Positions 37,597 through 46,846 of a stretch of 64,000 nt of DNA are shown one piece after another. The notes below the pieces were generated by a model, which saw only the letters and a list, made by a program, of their open reading frames with translations, did no database searches and was not told the DNA's origin. A program made the position numbers and the translations under genes. The DNA is taken from contig NZ_JABWCU010000007.1 in NCBI RefSeq assembly GCF_018491765.1, positions 186,001 to 250,000 of the forward strand. Reading direction: 5' to 3'. This DNA is from Novosphingobium profundi (GTDB lineage Bacteria; Pseudomonadota; Alphaproteobacteria; Sphingomonadales; Sphingomonadaceae). How positions within the stretch are numbered: the first letter of the stretch is position 1; the number at the start of each line of letters is the position of its first letter.

Positions 37597-38499
37597 ATGA
37601 GCATACCCACCGCAGACTGGAGCGACTACCAGGCCTTCCTGGCCATTGCCCGCGGCGGACAGCTCAGCCGCGCCGCACGCAGCCTGGGCATGAACCCGAC
37701 AACCGTCGGCCGCCGCCTGCGCCGCCTCGAGGCCGCGCTCGGCACCACCCTCTTCGAACAGACCCGCACCGGACAAGCGCTCACCGAGGCGGGAGAGAAC
37801 CTGTTGATGGCCGTCGAGAGCATGGACCGGGCCGCCGCGCGCATCGCGACCCCGAGCGAGGAAGGCGAAGGCCTCTCGGGCACCTTGCGCATTTCCACCA
37901 CCGAAGGCTTCGGCATCTGGTTCCTCGCCCCCCACCTCTTCCGCTTCCAGGCCAAGCATCCGCGCCTGGGCATCGACATGGTCGCCTCTTCCGGCGAGGC
38001 GCTCAGCCCCAGCCGCCGGGAGGCCGATGTCGCGATCGTCCTCTCACGTCCGCAGAAGGGCCCGCTCGTCGCGCACAAGCTCGCCAACTACCAGCTCGGG
38101 CTTTACGCCACGAAGGGCTACCTCGAGACGCACGGCTGGCCGCGTCGTCCGGCCGACCTGCTCAAGGGCCACAACCTCGTCGGCTACATCCCCGACCTGC
38201 TCCACGCCCCCGAACTGCGCTACCTCGACGAGATCCACCCCGGCCTCAAGGCCACCTTGCGCTCGCCCAGCATCACCGCGCAGCACAGCTTCGTGGCGAG
38301 CGGTGCCGGGCTCGGCGTGCTGCCCACCTTCATGGCCCGCGCCGACCCGCGCATCGTCAACGTACTGCGCGATGTGCGACTCATGCGCGCCTTCTGGTTC
38401 GTCACCCACGAAGACATCCGCCGCCTGCCGCGCATCACCGAGTTCCGGCAATGGCTTGACGAAATCGTCCATGCGCGCGAGGACGTACTTACGCCCTGA
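37597..38499 (+). CDS. LysR-family transcriptional regulator
   Basis: 300 residues. Winged HTH at the N-terminus (DYQAFLAIARGGQLSRAARSL then NPTTVGRRLRRLEAALGTTLFEQ), and a periplasmic-binding-like effector domain from about 90 (GTLRISTTEGFGIWFLAPHLFRF) to the end. The effector cannot be deduced. The gene follows the 37543-37573 palindromes. The flavin reductase starts 48 nt downstream on the same strand and the 56-codon gene is divergent; both are candidate targets. Confidence 0.93.
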   Translation: MSIPTADWSDYQAFLAIARGGQLSRAARSLGMNPTTVGRRLRRLEAALGTTLFEQTRTGQALTEAGENLLMAVESMDRAAARIATPSEEGEGLSGTLRISTTEGFGIWFLAPHLFRFQAKHPRLGIDMVASSGEALSPSRREADVAIVLSRPQKGPLVAHKLANYQLGLYATKGYLETHGWPRRPADLLKGHNLVGYIPDLLHAPELRYLDEIHPGLKATLRSPSITAQHSFVASGAGLGVLPTFMARADPRIVNVLRDVRLMRAFWFVTHEDIRRLPRITEFRQWLDEIVHAREDVLTP

Positions 38500-38547
38500 T
38501 ACGTGCCCAAAGGCCCGGAAATGCGAATATGAAAAGGATTACAAACC

Positions 38548-39039
38548 TTGACCACGACGACTATTGATCCAGCGCAGTTCAGAAAGGTTCTCGGCAGTTA
38601 CCCGACCGGGGTCTGCGTCATCACCGCGCTCGACGGCGAGAAACCCGCCGGCATGGTCGTCGGCTCGTTCACCTCGGTCTCGCTCGATCCGCCTCTCGTC
38701 GGATTCTTCCCCGACAAGTCGTCCTCGTCCTGGCCGCTGATCGAGCAGCACGGGCATTTCTGCGTCAACGTCATGGGCTCGGACCAGCAGGGCGTGTGCC
38801 GCTCGGTCGCGGCCAAGGGCGACGAAAAGTTCGTCGGCGTCGAATATGTCCTGTCCGACAACAACCTGCCGATCATCGCCAACGCGATCGCGAGCATCGA
38901 GTGCAAGCTCCATTCGGTCACCGAGGCGGGCGACCACTGGTTCGTGCTGGGCCAGGTGCTGCGCATGGAAACCGTGCGCGACGACGATCCTATGCTGTTC
39001 CACCGCGGGCGTTACGGCGGGTTTGCCGAACGCATGTGA
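38548..39039 (+). CDS. Flavin reductase-family protein
   Basis: 163 residues. Matches the FMN-binding flavin reductase (HpaC-like) fold: FRKVLGSYPTGVCVITALDG, VVGSFTSVSLDPPLVGFFPDKSSSSWP-type flavin loop pieces, FCVNVMG and LFHRGRYGGF. Such enzymes supply reduced flavin to a two-component monooxygenase, but no oxygenase gene is adjacent. TTG start with AAGGA upstream. Ends before a shared terminator with the convergent acyltransferase gene. Confidence 0.88.
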   Translation: MTTTTIDPAQFRKVLGSYPTGVCVITALDGEKPAGMVVGSFTSVSLDPPLVGFFPDKSSSSWPLIEQHGHFCVNVMGSDQQGVCRSVAAKGDEKFVGVEYVLSDNNLPIIANAIASIECKLHSVTEAGDHWFVLGQVLRMETVRDDDPMLFHRGRYGGFAERM

Positions 39040-39068
39040 CGACCGGCCGGATCGCGCCCCCGGCTACG

Positions 39069-39107
39069 ACGAAGGCCGCGCCTGCCCTGGCAAGCGCGGC
39101 CTTTCGT
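39069..39107. terminator. Bidirectional terminator
   Basis: ACGAAGGCCGCGC pairs with GCGCGGCCTTTCGT around a 12-nt loop, between the convergent flavin reductase and acyltransferase genes. Confidence 0.65.
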
Positions 39108-39134
39108 GCATCTGCGCCTTTAACGCACTTCGGA

Positions 39135-40331
39135 TCAGGCCGAAGTCGGTTCGGCCGGGCTGTCGGGGCGGGGAAGCCGATGGGTCTTGTGACGCTTGAG
39201 GCCGATCAACGGTCGCAGCGGCCCCACCTCGCGCCCCACGAGGTAGAACGCCCAGGACCCGAACGCCACCGATCCGCACAGGATCAGGAACTCGGGCAAG
39301 GCGGTCAGCCCCCAGCCCCGGATCGGGTACATGACCAGGACCATGATCGTCTGGTGCGCGATGTAGACCGGGAACACCGCCTCCGAGAGCGTCGTGCGCC
39401 AGCGGTGGTTGTGGTTCCAGAACCGGTCCGCGATGCCGAACAGGGCGATCACCGCAGCCCAGCTCTCGGCCGACTTGGCGAAGACCAGCCATTCGTATTC
39501 GCGCGCCGGGGTGGCCACGCGCCCCGGATAGAGCCAGCAGTCACGCGCCACCCACAGGAAGCCGAGGACCGCGATCACGGCCGCGATCTTCCACTGCCGC
39601 GCGATCGCCTGGCGCAGCGGCTCCGATCCGCGCAGCAGGAAGCCGAACAGAAACATGCCTCCATAATGGAGGTGAGCGGCGCGGTCGCGCAGCACCTCGT
39701 GCATGTCGGTCCAGCCGAAGCGGACTTCGCTGCGCACCAGGTAGACCAGCGCGATACCGAGCGGGATCAGCAAGGGGCCCGCCAGCAGCCACTCGCAAGC
39801 CTTGCCGATCGCCGCGCGCACCGGGCGCGGCAATGCCAGCAACAGGACGCACAAGGCCAGCGTGTAGCCCAGGAGGTAGATCACGAACCACAAGTGCATC
39901 ACCCGCGGCACGTATTCGCCCAGGATCTGCCGGTAGCTGAAGGCGTCGTGCAGGAAATAGTATAGATAGCCGTGCGTATAGCCGCCGTTGACGAGCCCCA
40001 TGTAGGGCTGCGGGGGAACGACGAAGATCAGCCCGAACAGAAGCGGGATGCCGAGGCGCTTGAGCCGGCTCCAGCCGAACTCGAAAACCCGGCCCTTGTC
40101 GCGCGACAGCAAGGCCGCGCTGGCATAGCCCGAGATGGCAAACAGCAAGGCGAGGCGCCAGGCGCTGAGGCCGAGGAGCGGGATCTCGGCCCACCACACC
40201 ACCCCGCGCGTGGGCGTCTGGTAGCCCCAGGCGGTGAACGAATATCCGACGTGGTAGAGGATCAGGAGGATGAACGCACCGATGCGCAGCCAGTCCATGC
40301 CGTAGTGACGCTGTGAGGGGGCGGGAATCAT
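39135..40331 (-). CDS. Membrane acyltransferase (acyltransferase-3 family)
   Basis: 398 residues with about ten membrane helices. The start MDWLRIGAFILLILYHVGYSF carries the conserved His of the family, followed by FAISGYASAALLSRDKG and the LWFVIYLLGYTLAL segment. Members transfer acyl groups to sugars in LPS, exopolysaccharide or osmoregulated glucans (OpgC-like). ATG 40331 is chosen; the frame is open upstream but that part would overlap the divergent regulator region. Substrate unknown. Confidence 0.88.
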   Translation of the reverse strand: MIPAPSQRHYGMDWLRIGAFILLILYHVGYSFTAWGYQTPTRGVVWWAEIPLLGLSAWRLALLFAISGYASAALLSRDKGRVFEFGWSRLKRLGIPLLFGLIFVVPPQPYMGLVNGGYTHGYLYYFLHDAFSYRQILGEYVPRVMHLWFVIYLLGYTLALCVLLLALPRPVRAAIGKACEWLLAGPLLIPLGIALVYLVRSEVRFGWTDMHEVLRDRAAHLHYGGMFLFGFLLRGSEPLRQAIARQWKIAAVIAVLGFLWVARDCWLYPGRVATPAREYEWLVFAKSAESWAAVIALFGIADRFWNHNHRWRTTLSEAVFPVYIAHQTIMVLVMYPIRGWGLTALPEFLILCGSVAFGSWAFYLVGREVGPLRPLIGLKRHKTHRLPRPDSPAEPTSA

Positions 40332-40511
40332 CCAGGTACCATGCAACGGCCGTCGGGGCGGCCAGGATCGAGGTCCTTTAGGCGGGTTGCCCGGTCGGCG
40401 CAATCGCTGCTCGGCGCTCGGCGAGGGGCGCGATTGCACGACCGCCATGATCTCTCCACTTCCGAGCAGTCATTCTTGGCCAGCGCTGTCATCACGGGCC
40501 AGAATGCCCGG

Positions 40512-42137
40512 ATGGCTCGCGCACCATCCAGGACACCACCCGAGACCGACACGAGCGCAAACGGCGCTGCGCACTCGGCGGATGCCGGCCGGGACGATGC
40601 GCCGCCCGGGTTTCCGGTCCAGCTGACCATGAAGGAGATCGCCCTGCTCACGGGCGTATCGGCGCAGACGATTCGCCGCTTCTTCAAAGAGCCCGCACAC
40701 CTGAGCGAGCGAATGCACCGCCGCCTCAAGGCCGTCCTCGGCGAAATGGGGCTCGCGACGATTGCACGCGCCCCGCAAGTCGCAGGCGACGATCGCGAGA
40801 CAGCGCAACCACCCGCTCCGGCGTCCGCCACAGGCGCGTGCGTTGCAGAGGTTTCACCAGCTTGCGGTCCGCACGAGATGGCCGCGTCGACGGACGATGC
40901 GCCGAGCTCGCTCCCGCCTGAACCGGCGACACCTCCGCCCGCAGCCGGTCTCGATTGCGCCGAAAGCCCCCCTTCGCAAGCCCGCCAGACCCCGCGCCCG
41001 GGAGCGCCGCTCACGATTGCCGAGATCGCCGACCTCGCCGGCGTGTCCACCAAGACGGTAAGCCGCTACCTCAACCAGTCGCCCCTCCTCAGCGACACCA
41101 TGCGCGGGCGTATCGAGGAGGTCATTGCGCGCACCGGCTTCGTGCCCAATGCGCAAGCCAGAGCCCTGGCCCTGCGGCGCAATTTCCTGGTCGCGCTCAT
41201 CCAGGATGGCCGTGCGGGCGAGATCGCACAGGCGGTCGAGGCGGGCATGCTCGAGGCCATGAAGGAGAGCGAACTCGCGCTTGTGCTGCACAGGCTCGAT
41301 ACCGCCCCGGCCGAGCGCGACGCGAACCTGCGCACCTTTCTCCTGCGCCACCACCCCTGCGGGGTCGTGCTATTGCCTCCCCTGTCCGAAGAGGAGGCCA
41401 TCGCGCGGTGCTGCGCGCAGGCCGGAACCACCGCCATCCGTCTAGGCAAGGTACCCGGCAATGCCGGTCTGGCCGCCGACGACCGCGCGGCCATGGCAAG
41501 CCTCGTCCACTGGCTCGTCGCCTCCGGACACACCCGCATTGCCCTCGTCGGTGGCCCGGAAAGCTCGCTTTCGGCACGCGAGCGTGAGCTGGGCTACCTT
41601 GATGCGATGGCCGATCACGGCCTCGACAGGGGCCCCGCACTGATCGAGCCGGGGGACAATTCGCTGGCCTCCGGTCTCGCAGCGGGGCGCGTTCTGCTCG
41701 AACTCAGCCCCCGCCCCAGCGCAATCATCGCCTGCAACGACGCCATGGCCGCCGGACTTCTTCAAGCGGCAAGCGAAGCGGCCGTCCCGGTTCCCGACAC
41801 CCTCTCCGTCATCGGCTTCGACGACACCCCTTTGGCGACGATGACCTGCCCCCCCCTGACCAGCGTGCACGTGCCCTGGCGCGCGCTCGGGGCCGAAGCG
41901 ATCCGCCAGATACGCGAGAGCTTCACGCCGCCATCTGTCGCGGTCAGCGATCCCGCGCCTGCATTCGAGGCCAGACTTGTGGAACGCGGTTCGGTTCAGG
42001 CGCTGACACGCGCCCTCGTTTCGGACGCCGGGCTCGAGGGCAAGTCCGCGCGCCGCACATCAGGATTTGACCACGCCTCGTCCCCGTTCGCCCCTGCGAT
42101 TGAAACCTTCGCCGCCCTTCCTAAATTCCCGGAATGA
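40512..42137 (+). CDS. LacI-family regulator with two HTH domains
   Basis: 541 residues, about 200 longer than a usual LacI protein. Residues 38-85 form one LacI-type HTH (TMKEIALLTGVSAQTIRRFF), then a Pro/Ala-rich linker of about 80 residues, then a second LacI-type HTH at about 167-220 (TIAEIADLAGVSTKTVSRYL with the hinge-like FVPNAQARALALRR). The remaining part is a sugar-binding-protein-like effector domain (FLVALIQDGRAGEIAQAVEAG, IALVGGPESS, VIGFDDTPLATM). The ATG at 40512 is chosen; the frame is open to 40341. Divergent from the acyltransferase gene. Confidence 0.88.
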   Translation: MARAPSRTPPETDTSANGAAHSADAGRDDAPPGFPVQLTMKEIALLTGVSAQTIRRFFKEPAHLSERMHRRLKAVLGEMGLATIARAPQVAGDDRETAQPPAPASATGACVAEVSPACGPHEMAASTDDAPSSLPPEPATPPPAAGLDCAESPPSQARQTPRPGAPLTIAEIADLAGVSTKTVSRYLNQSPLLSDTMRGRIEEVIARTGFVPNAQARALALRRNFLVALIQDGRAGEIAQAVEAGMLEAMKESELALVLHRLDTAPAERDANLRTFLLRHHPCGVVLLPPLSEEEAIARCCAQAGTTAIRLGKVPGNAGLAADDRAAMASLVHWLVASGHTRIALVGGPESSLSARERELGYLDAMADHGLDRGPALIEPGDNSLASGLAAGRVLLELSPRPSAIIACNDAMAAGLLQAASEAAVPVPDTLSVIGFDDTPLATMTCPPLTSVHVPWRALGAEAIRQIRESFTPPSVAVSDPAPAFEARLVERGSVQALTRALVSDAGLEGKSARRTSGFDHASSPFAPAIETFAALPKFPE

Positions 42138-42167
42138 CGCTGCAATTCGTGAGGAGTTGATACGCAG

Positions 42168-43106
42168 ATGAACGGTTTGAAGACAGTTTTTCTGCTCTCG
42201 GCGCTGAGCGCGCTGTTCATGGGGCTGGGCTACTTGTTCGGCGGTACCGGCGGCGCCCTGTTGGCGCTCGTCGTCGCGGCGGGCATGAACCTCTTTACCT
42301 TCTGGAATGCCGACCGGATCGTCCTTCGCATGCACAATGCGCGCGAGGTCGACGCCGCGAGCGCCCCGCGCTTCTACGCTATCGTCGAGCGCCTCGCCCG
42401 CGACGCCGGCCTGCCCATGCCCCGCGTCTATCTGGTCGAGACCCAGGCCCCCAACGCCTTCGCCACCGGGCGCAATCCCGAAAACGCCGCAGTCGCCGCG
42501 ACCACCGGGCTCCTTGCGATGTTGAGCGAGGAGGAAATCGCCGCGGTCATGGCGCATGAACTGGGGCACGTGAGCAATCGCGACACGTTGATCATGACGA
42601 TGGTCGCCACGATCGCGGGCGCGATCTCGATGCTGGCCAATTTCGGCCTGTTCTTCGGCCGAAGCGGCGAGGACCGCCCCAACCCGCTGGCGGCCGTCGC
42701 CGCCGTGATCATGGCCCCCTTCGCGGCGATGATCGTGCAGATGGCTATCAGCCGCACCCGCGAATACGGGGCGGACAAGGCTGGGGCGGAAATCTGCGGC
42801 AATCCGCAGGCGCTGGCCTCGGCACTGGCCAAGATCGCCGGGCCCGCCGCGCATACACGCAATCCCGTGGTCGAGCGCAACCCGGCGACGGCACAGCTCT
42901 ACATCGTGCCTTCGGGTGTGTCGGACCTGTTTTCGACGCATCCGGCCACCGAAAAGCGCATTGCCGCGCTCATGGCTATGGAAGGCGGTCACGTCATCGC
43001 CGGCAGGGCCAGCCCGCGCCCCGCGGCGCGTGCGACCACTTCGGTTCCGGTATCCGCAGGCAAGCGAGCGAGGACTTCCGCGCTCGACCCGAACCGTCCG
43101 CGCTGA
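42168..43106 (+). CDS. htpX: Zinc metalloprotease HtpX
   Basis: 312 residues. M48 membrane protease for quality control of inner-membrane proteins. Four hydrophobic segments; the zinc motif HELGH is at residues 130-134 in [17 protein letters not shown], with the third ligand Glu in [17 protein letters not shown] at 42168, 30 nt after the LacI gene. The C-terminal tail is longer and basic. Confidence 0.96.
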   Translation: MNGLKTVFLLSALSALFMGLGYLFGGTGGALLALVVAAGMNLFTFWNADRIVLRMHNAREVDAASAPRFYAIVERLARDAGLPMPRVYLVETQAPNAFATGRNPENAAVAATTGLLAMLSEEEIAAVMAHELGHVSNRDTLIMTMVATIAGAISMLANFGLFFGRSGEDRPNPLAAVAAVIMAPFAAMIVQMAISRTREYGADKAGAEICGNPQALASALAKIAGPAAHTRNPVVERNPATAQLYIVPSGVSDLFSTHPATEKRIAALMAMEGGHVIAGRASPRPAARATTSVPVSAGKRARTSALDPNRPR

Positions 43107-43168
43107 CGGACGGCGTGGGCCGGGCGGGCGGGCCGCGAACGCCCCTCACCTGCCCGGCCCGGTTCCGA

Positions 43169-45439
43169 TCACTTGACCCCGGTGATCCCGTGGCGCGCCA
43201 GGAAAGCGAAGATCGTGTCCCACACGTGGACGCTGATCTTCGGGCCCTTCACCGCGTGGGTGTGCCCCGGGTAGAACATCATCTCGAACGGCTTCGCCTC
43301 GTTCTGGAGCTTGGCCGCAAGCGCGGTCGAGTTCTCGAACACCACGTTGTCGTCGGCCATGCCATGGATGAGGAGCAGCGGATCGGCGATCTTCGGGGCA
43401 TTCTCGAGCGCGTCCGAGGCCTTGTAGGCCTCGGGCACCTGCCTCGGGTCACCCATGTAGCGCTCGGTGTAGTGGCTGTCGTAAAGCTCCCACTTGGTCA
43501 CCGGCGCGCCCGAGATCCCGGCGGCGTAGAGCCCTTGATCGGCCTCGAGCATCTTGAGCGTCATGTAGCCGCCATAGGACCAGCCGTAGGTCACGATCTT
43601 GCCCGGATCGACGTAGGCGAGCGACTTGAGATAGAGCGCGCCCGCCTTCTGGTCGGCCACTTCCACGGTGCCCATCGCCTCGTGGATCTGCTTCTCGAAG
43701 TCGACGCCGCGGTGCGCGCTGCCGCGGTTGTCGATGCGGAAGTAGATGAAGCCCTTGTCGACAATCGCCTGCGGCAGTGCGCCCAACCAGGCCTTCGAGA
43801 CGGTCTGGACGTGCGGGCCGCCGTAGTGCTCGAAAAACACGGGGTACTTCTTGCCCGGCTCGAGCTTGGGCGTGATCATCATCCAGTGCAGGTCCGAGCC
43901 GTCCTCGGCCTTGACCGTGCCGAAGGTCGTCTCTCGGTGGCTTGCCATGTATGGCGCGTAAGGATGACTGGCATCGAGGCGGTTTTCCTCGACCCAGGCC
44001 AGGCGCTTGCCGGTGCCATCGGCGATGTAGCTTTGCGGGGGCTGGTCCGTCGAGGAGCGCGAGACGACGAGCGTGGAGGCGTCCTTGCTGGCGACTGCCC
44101 CATTGGCCCAGCCCATCTCGGTCAGCCGCTTGGGCTCGCCCGGATGCGCCAGGTCGACCGAATAGACCTGCGGGGCAAGCACGTCGTCCTTCGTGCCGGT
44201 GAAGATCACCCGGCCCGCCTTCTCATCGACGCCGACAAGGCTCGAGACCTCCCAGTTGCCGTGTGTCAGCGGCGCCCATTTGCCTTTGGCGAAACGGTAG
44301 AGGTGCCCGAAGCCGCTGCGCTCCGACCACCACACGAGGCTGCCGTCCTTGAGGAAGCGGTAGTTGTTGGTAAGGTTGATCCAGCTCCCTTTGGCCGCCG
44401 TCTCGGTGAACAGCACGGTGGAGGCGCCGGTTTCGGGATCGACCGCAAGCATGTCGAGGCGGTCCTGCACGCGGTTCTCGCGCTGGACGTAGAGCGTCTT
44501 GCCGTCGCGCGCCCAGTTGACCCGGGCCAGGTAGATGTCCGGGTCCGATCCGAGGTCGACCTTCACGCGGGCAGAACCATCGGGTTTCATCACGTAGAGC
44601 GCGACCTCGACGTTGGGCGTGCCCGCCGCGGGATAGCGCTGGGCGTAGATCTTGGTGCCCTCGGCGCCGATCGCCGCGCGCTGGACCACACCGACCGGCG
44701 CCTCGTCGTAGCGCTCGACCGCGATGTGCGCTTCGCCGGGCGCCCACCAGTAGCCGGTCATCCGGTCCATTTCCTCCTGCGCGACGAACTCGGCCTCGCC
44801 CCAGTGGACCGTGTCGGAAGCTTCCTCGGGGGTGATCGCCTGCTGCCCCTTGCCGGTCCTTCCGACCATCAGGCGACCGTCGCGCACGTAGGAGACGTAA
44901 GTGCCCGCCGGGCTCAGCGCGGGATTGAGCTCGTCGCCGGCGTCGTTGGTCAGCCGCGTGACCTTGCCGTCAAGCCCGGCGAGGTAGAGGTCGCCGTCGA
45001 GCGGAACCATAAGCGAGGCCGAATCCTCGTTCCAGGCGTAGTCGACGATGCCCTTGAGGTCGCCGATGCGCTGGCGTTCGCGCTGCATCTTCTCGGCTTC
45101 GCTGAGCTCGCGGCCGGTCCCCAACGACAGCGAATCGACGAGCATGCGCCACTTGCCGTTTCGGCGATCATAGCCCCACAGGTCGTAGCGCTCGCGGTCG
45201 TCGTCGCGGTTGCGCAGCAGCGTCAGATAACGGCCATCGGGCGAAATGCGCACCTGGCGCGGGCTCGGTCCGTTGAGCGCGGGGCTGGCGAAGACGCGGG
45301 TGAAATCGAGCGTGGGGGCGGTGGTCTCTTGAGACATGGTCGTCTTTCCGGCGGTGTCCGCCTTGGCGAAGGACAGGGTCGGCAGCGCGACCGGCAGGGC
45401 GGCGCACAGGCCGGCCATCAGCAGATGTCGTGTTTTCAT
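43169..45439 (-). CDS. S9 family dipeptidyl peptidase IV-like enzyme
   Basis: 756 residues. Signal peptide (LLMAGLCAALPVALPTLSFA), a beta-propeller domain (about 50-510), then an alpha/beta hydrolase domain with catalytic Ser621 in YGWSYGGYM, Asp in HGMADDNVVFENS and His in YPGHTHAVKG. The Glu-Glu motif of DPP IV is in FVAQEEMDRMTGYWW, which fixes the free N-terminus, so it should release X-Pro or similar dipeptides in the periplasm. ATG 45439 or 45445. Convergent with htpX. Confidence 0.94.
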   Translation of the reverse strand: MKTRHLLMAGLCAALPVALPTLSFAKADTAGKTTMSQETTAPTLDFTRVFASPALNGPSPRQVRISPDGRYLTLLRNRDDDRERYDLWGYDRRNGKWRMLVDSLSLGTGRELSEAEKMQRERQRIGDLKGIVDYAWNEDSASLMVPLDGDLYLAGLDGKVTRLTNDAGDELNPALSPAGTYVSYVRDGRLMVGRTGKGQQAITPEEASDTVHWGEAEFVAQEEMDRMTGYWWAPGEAHIAVERYDEAPVGVVQRAAIGAEGTKIYAQRYPAAGTPNVEVALYVMKPDGSARVKVDLGSDPDIYLARVNWARDGKTLYVQRENRVQDRLDMLAVDPETGASTVLFTETAAKGSWINLTNNYRFLKDGSLVWWSERSGFGHLYRFAKGKWAPLTHGNWEVSSLVGVDEKAGRVIFTGTKDDVLAPQVYSVDLAHPGEPKRLTEMGWANGAVASKDASTLVVSRSSTDQPPQSYIADGTGKRLAWVEENRLDASHPYAPYMASHRETTFGTVKAEDGSDLHWMMITPKLEPGKKYPVFFEHYGGPHVQTVSKAWLGALPQAIVDKGFIYFRIDNRGSAHRGVDFEKQIHEAMGTVEVADQKAGALYLKSLAYVDPGKIVTYGWSYGGYMTLKMLEADQGLYAAGISGAPVTKWELYDSHYTERYMGDPRQVPEAYKASDALENAPKIADPLLLIHGMADDNVVFENSTALAAKLQNEAKPFEMMFYPGHTHAVKGPKISVHVWDTIFAFLARHGITGVK

Positions 45440-45488
45440 GGGCATGGGGAATAGCAGACTGGCGCGCCGTTTCCAGACGCGCGCGCGA

Positions 45489-46298
45489 TCAGTCCGCAGC
45501 GGTCAACGCGGCAACCAGGTCCCGGACTTTCTTCTGGCGCCATTGCGGGCGCGGTGCGACCAGCCAGTAGGCGCGTCGGCACGGCGTGGCCTTGGCCGCG
45601 AGGTCGTCGCGGTCCCACGCCGCGAGGCCCTGGGCCAGCAAGACGGGCACCCGCACGCGCCCCAGGCCCGCGTTGGCGGCGGCGACGGCTTGCCCGGCAT
45701 CGCTGACGATGATCGGCGGCTTGGCATCTTCGGTGCCTTCGCCATCGCCCTTGCCGCAAGGGTCGGGGTCGCCCGGCCAGCCGATCCAGTCGCCCTCGCC
45801 GATCTCGACCCAGTCCGCCGCGCCCAGTTGCACGCCCTCGAGTTCGCCGGGCCCCTCGGTCCAGCGCACGGCAAGGTCGAGATTGGCCTCGGTGAAGTCG
45901 GTCATCTCGCCATCGACGAGCGCGTAACGCACTTGCGGATTGGCCTTGCGGAAGGCGCCGAGACGTTCGGCCAGCCAGGCCGCGAAGAATTCGCGCGGGG
46001 CCGCGATCGTGTAGACGAGGCTGGACTGGCCCGCCTGCATCGACTGGACCGCATCCTCGAACTGGAGGAAGCCGCTGCGCAGTGCGGCAAGGCCCGCGCC
46101 CGCCTCGTCGGTCAGTTCGAGCCCCTTGCTGGTGCGGCGGAACAAGACGACCCCGAGGACATCCTCGAGCGCGCGGATCTGCTGGCCGACCGCCGCCGGG
46201 GTCACCGCCAGTTCGTCCGCCGCGCGGGTGAACGAGAGGTGGCGCGCAGCCGCGTCGAAGACACGCAGGGCGTTGAGAGGCAAGTGCGAACGCTTCAT
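45489..46298 (-). CDS. LysR-family regulator (GcvA-like)
   Basis: 269 residues. HTH at LNALRVFDAAARHLSFTRAADEL and TPAAVGQQIRALEDVLGVVLF, the GcvA-type pattern. The effector domain is shorter than usual (about 180 residues, with an acidic GKGDGEGTED insertion). Lies 50 nt upstream of the S9 peptidase on the same strand, and 80 nt downstream of apaG. Confidence 0.9.
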   Translation of the reverse strand: MKRSHLPLNALRVFDAAARHLSFTRAADELAVTPAAVGQQIRALEDVLGVVLFRRTSKGLELTDEAGAGLAALRSGFLQFEDAVQSMQAGQSSLVYTIAAPREFFAAWLAERLGAFRKANPQVRYALVDGEMTDFTEANLDLAVRWTEGPGELEGVQLGAADWVEIGEGDWIGWPGDPDPCGKGDGEGTEDAKPPIIVSDAGQAVAAANAGLGRVRVPVLLAQGLAAWDRDDLAAKATPCRRAYWLVAPRPQWRQKKVRDLVAALTAAD

Positions 46299-46377
46299 GG
46301 CGCTTTCCTATGCGCAGGCCGTGCGGGGAGCAAGCGCCGCGAAGGCGCGCGCGCTGTACGGTTCGACTTGCGCGCGA

Positions 46378-46776
46378 TCAGCCCGCCGTGGCCGGGGCCG
46401 CGAGCGGAAAGAAGGGAATCTGCGCACAGAGCTCGCTCCCATCCTCGCAAAGGAAGACATAGTGCCCTTCCATGCTGCCTTGCGGTGTCGGCAGCGGGCA
46501 GCCCGAGACGTAGTCGTGCGAGGCGCCGGGCATGAGCAGGGGCTGTTCACCCACTACGCCGTCCCCGTCGACGACGCTGACGTCGCCGTTGCCATCGGTG
46601 ATGCGCCAGTGCCGGGTCATCAGCCGGATCGCCTGGTCGGTCCCGTTCTCGATGCGGATGTGGTAGACCCAGAACCATTTCCCCGCCTCGATGCGCGATT
46701 GCTCGGGCAGGAAGTTCACGGCGACGCGAACCGTCACGCCTTGGGAAACGGCGGCATGCTGGAACAGTTCTTTCAT
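46378..46776 (-). CDS. apaG: ApaG protein (Co2+/Mg2+ efflux-associated)
   Basis: 132 residues. A single fibronectin-III-like domain: VRVAVNFLPEQS, WVYHIRIENGTDQAIRLMTRHWRITDGNG, VGEQPLLMPGASHDYVSGCPLPTPQGSMEGHY pieces match ApaG. Biochemical role not established. ATG 46776, 70 nt after the kinase. Confidence 0.95.
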   Translation of the reverse strand: MKELFQHAAVSQGVTVRVAVNFLPEQSRIEAGKWFWVYHIRIENGTDQAIRLMTRHWRITDGNGDVSVVDGDGVVGEQPLLMPGASHDYVSGCPLPTPQGSMEGHYVFLCEDGSELCAQIPFFPLAAPATAG

Positions 46777-46846
46777 GCCGCTCAGACTAACGGCAAATCC
46801 CGGCGGGGACAACCGGGTTCCCCCGCTGCGCCCGCTGAACCACCTC

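Noticed and set aside
43115..45454. 779-codon frame antisense to the S9 peptidase
   Set aside because: Mirrors the real peptidase gene, which has complete catalytic motifs; the antisense product shows no family features.
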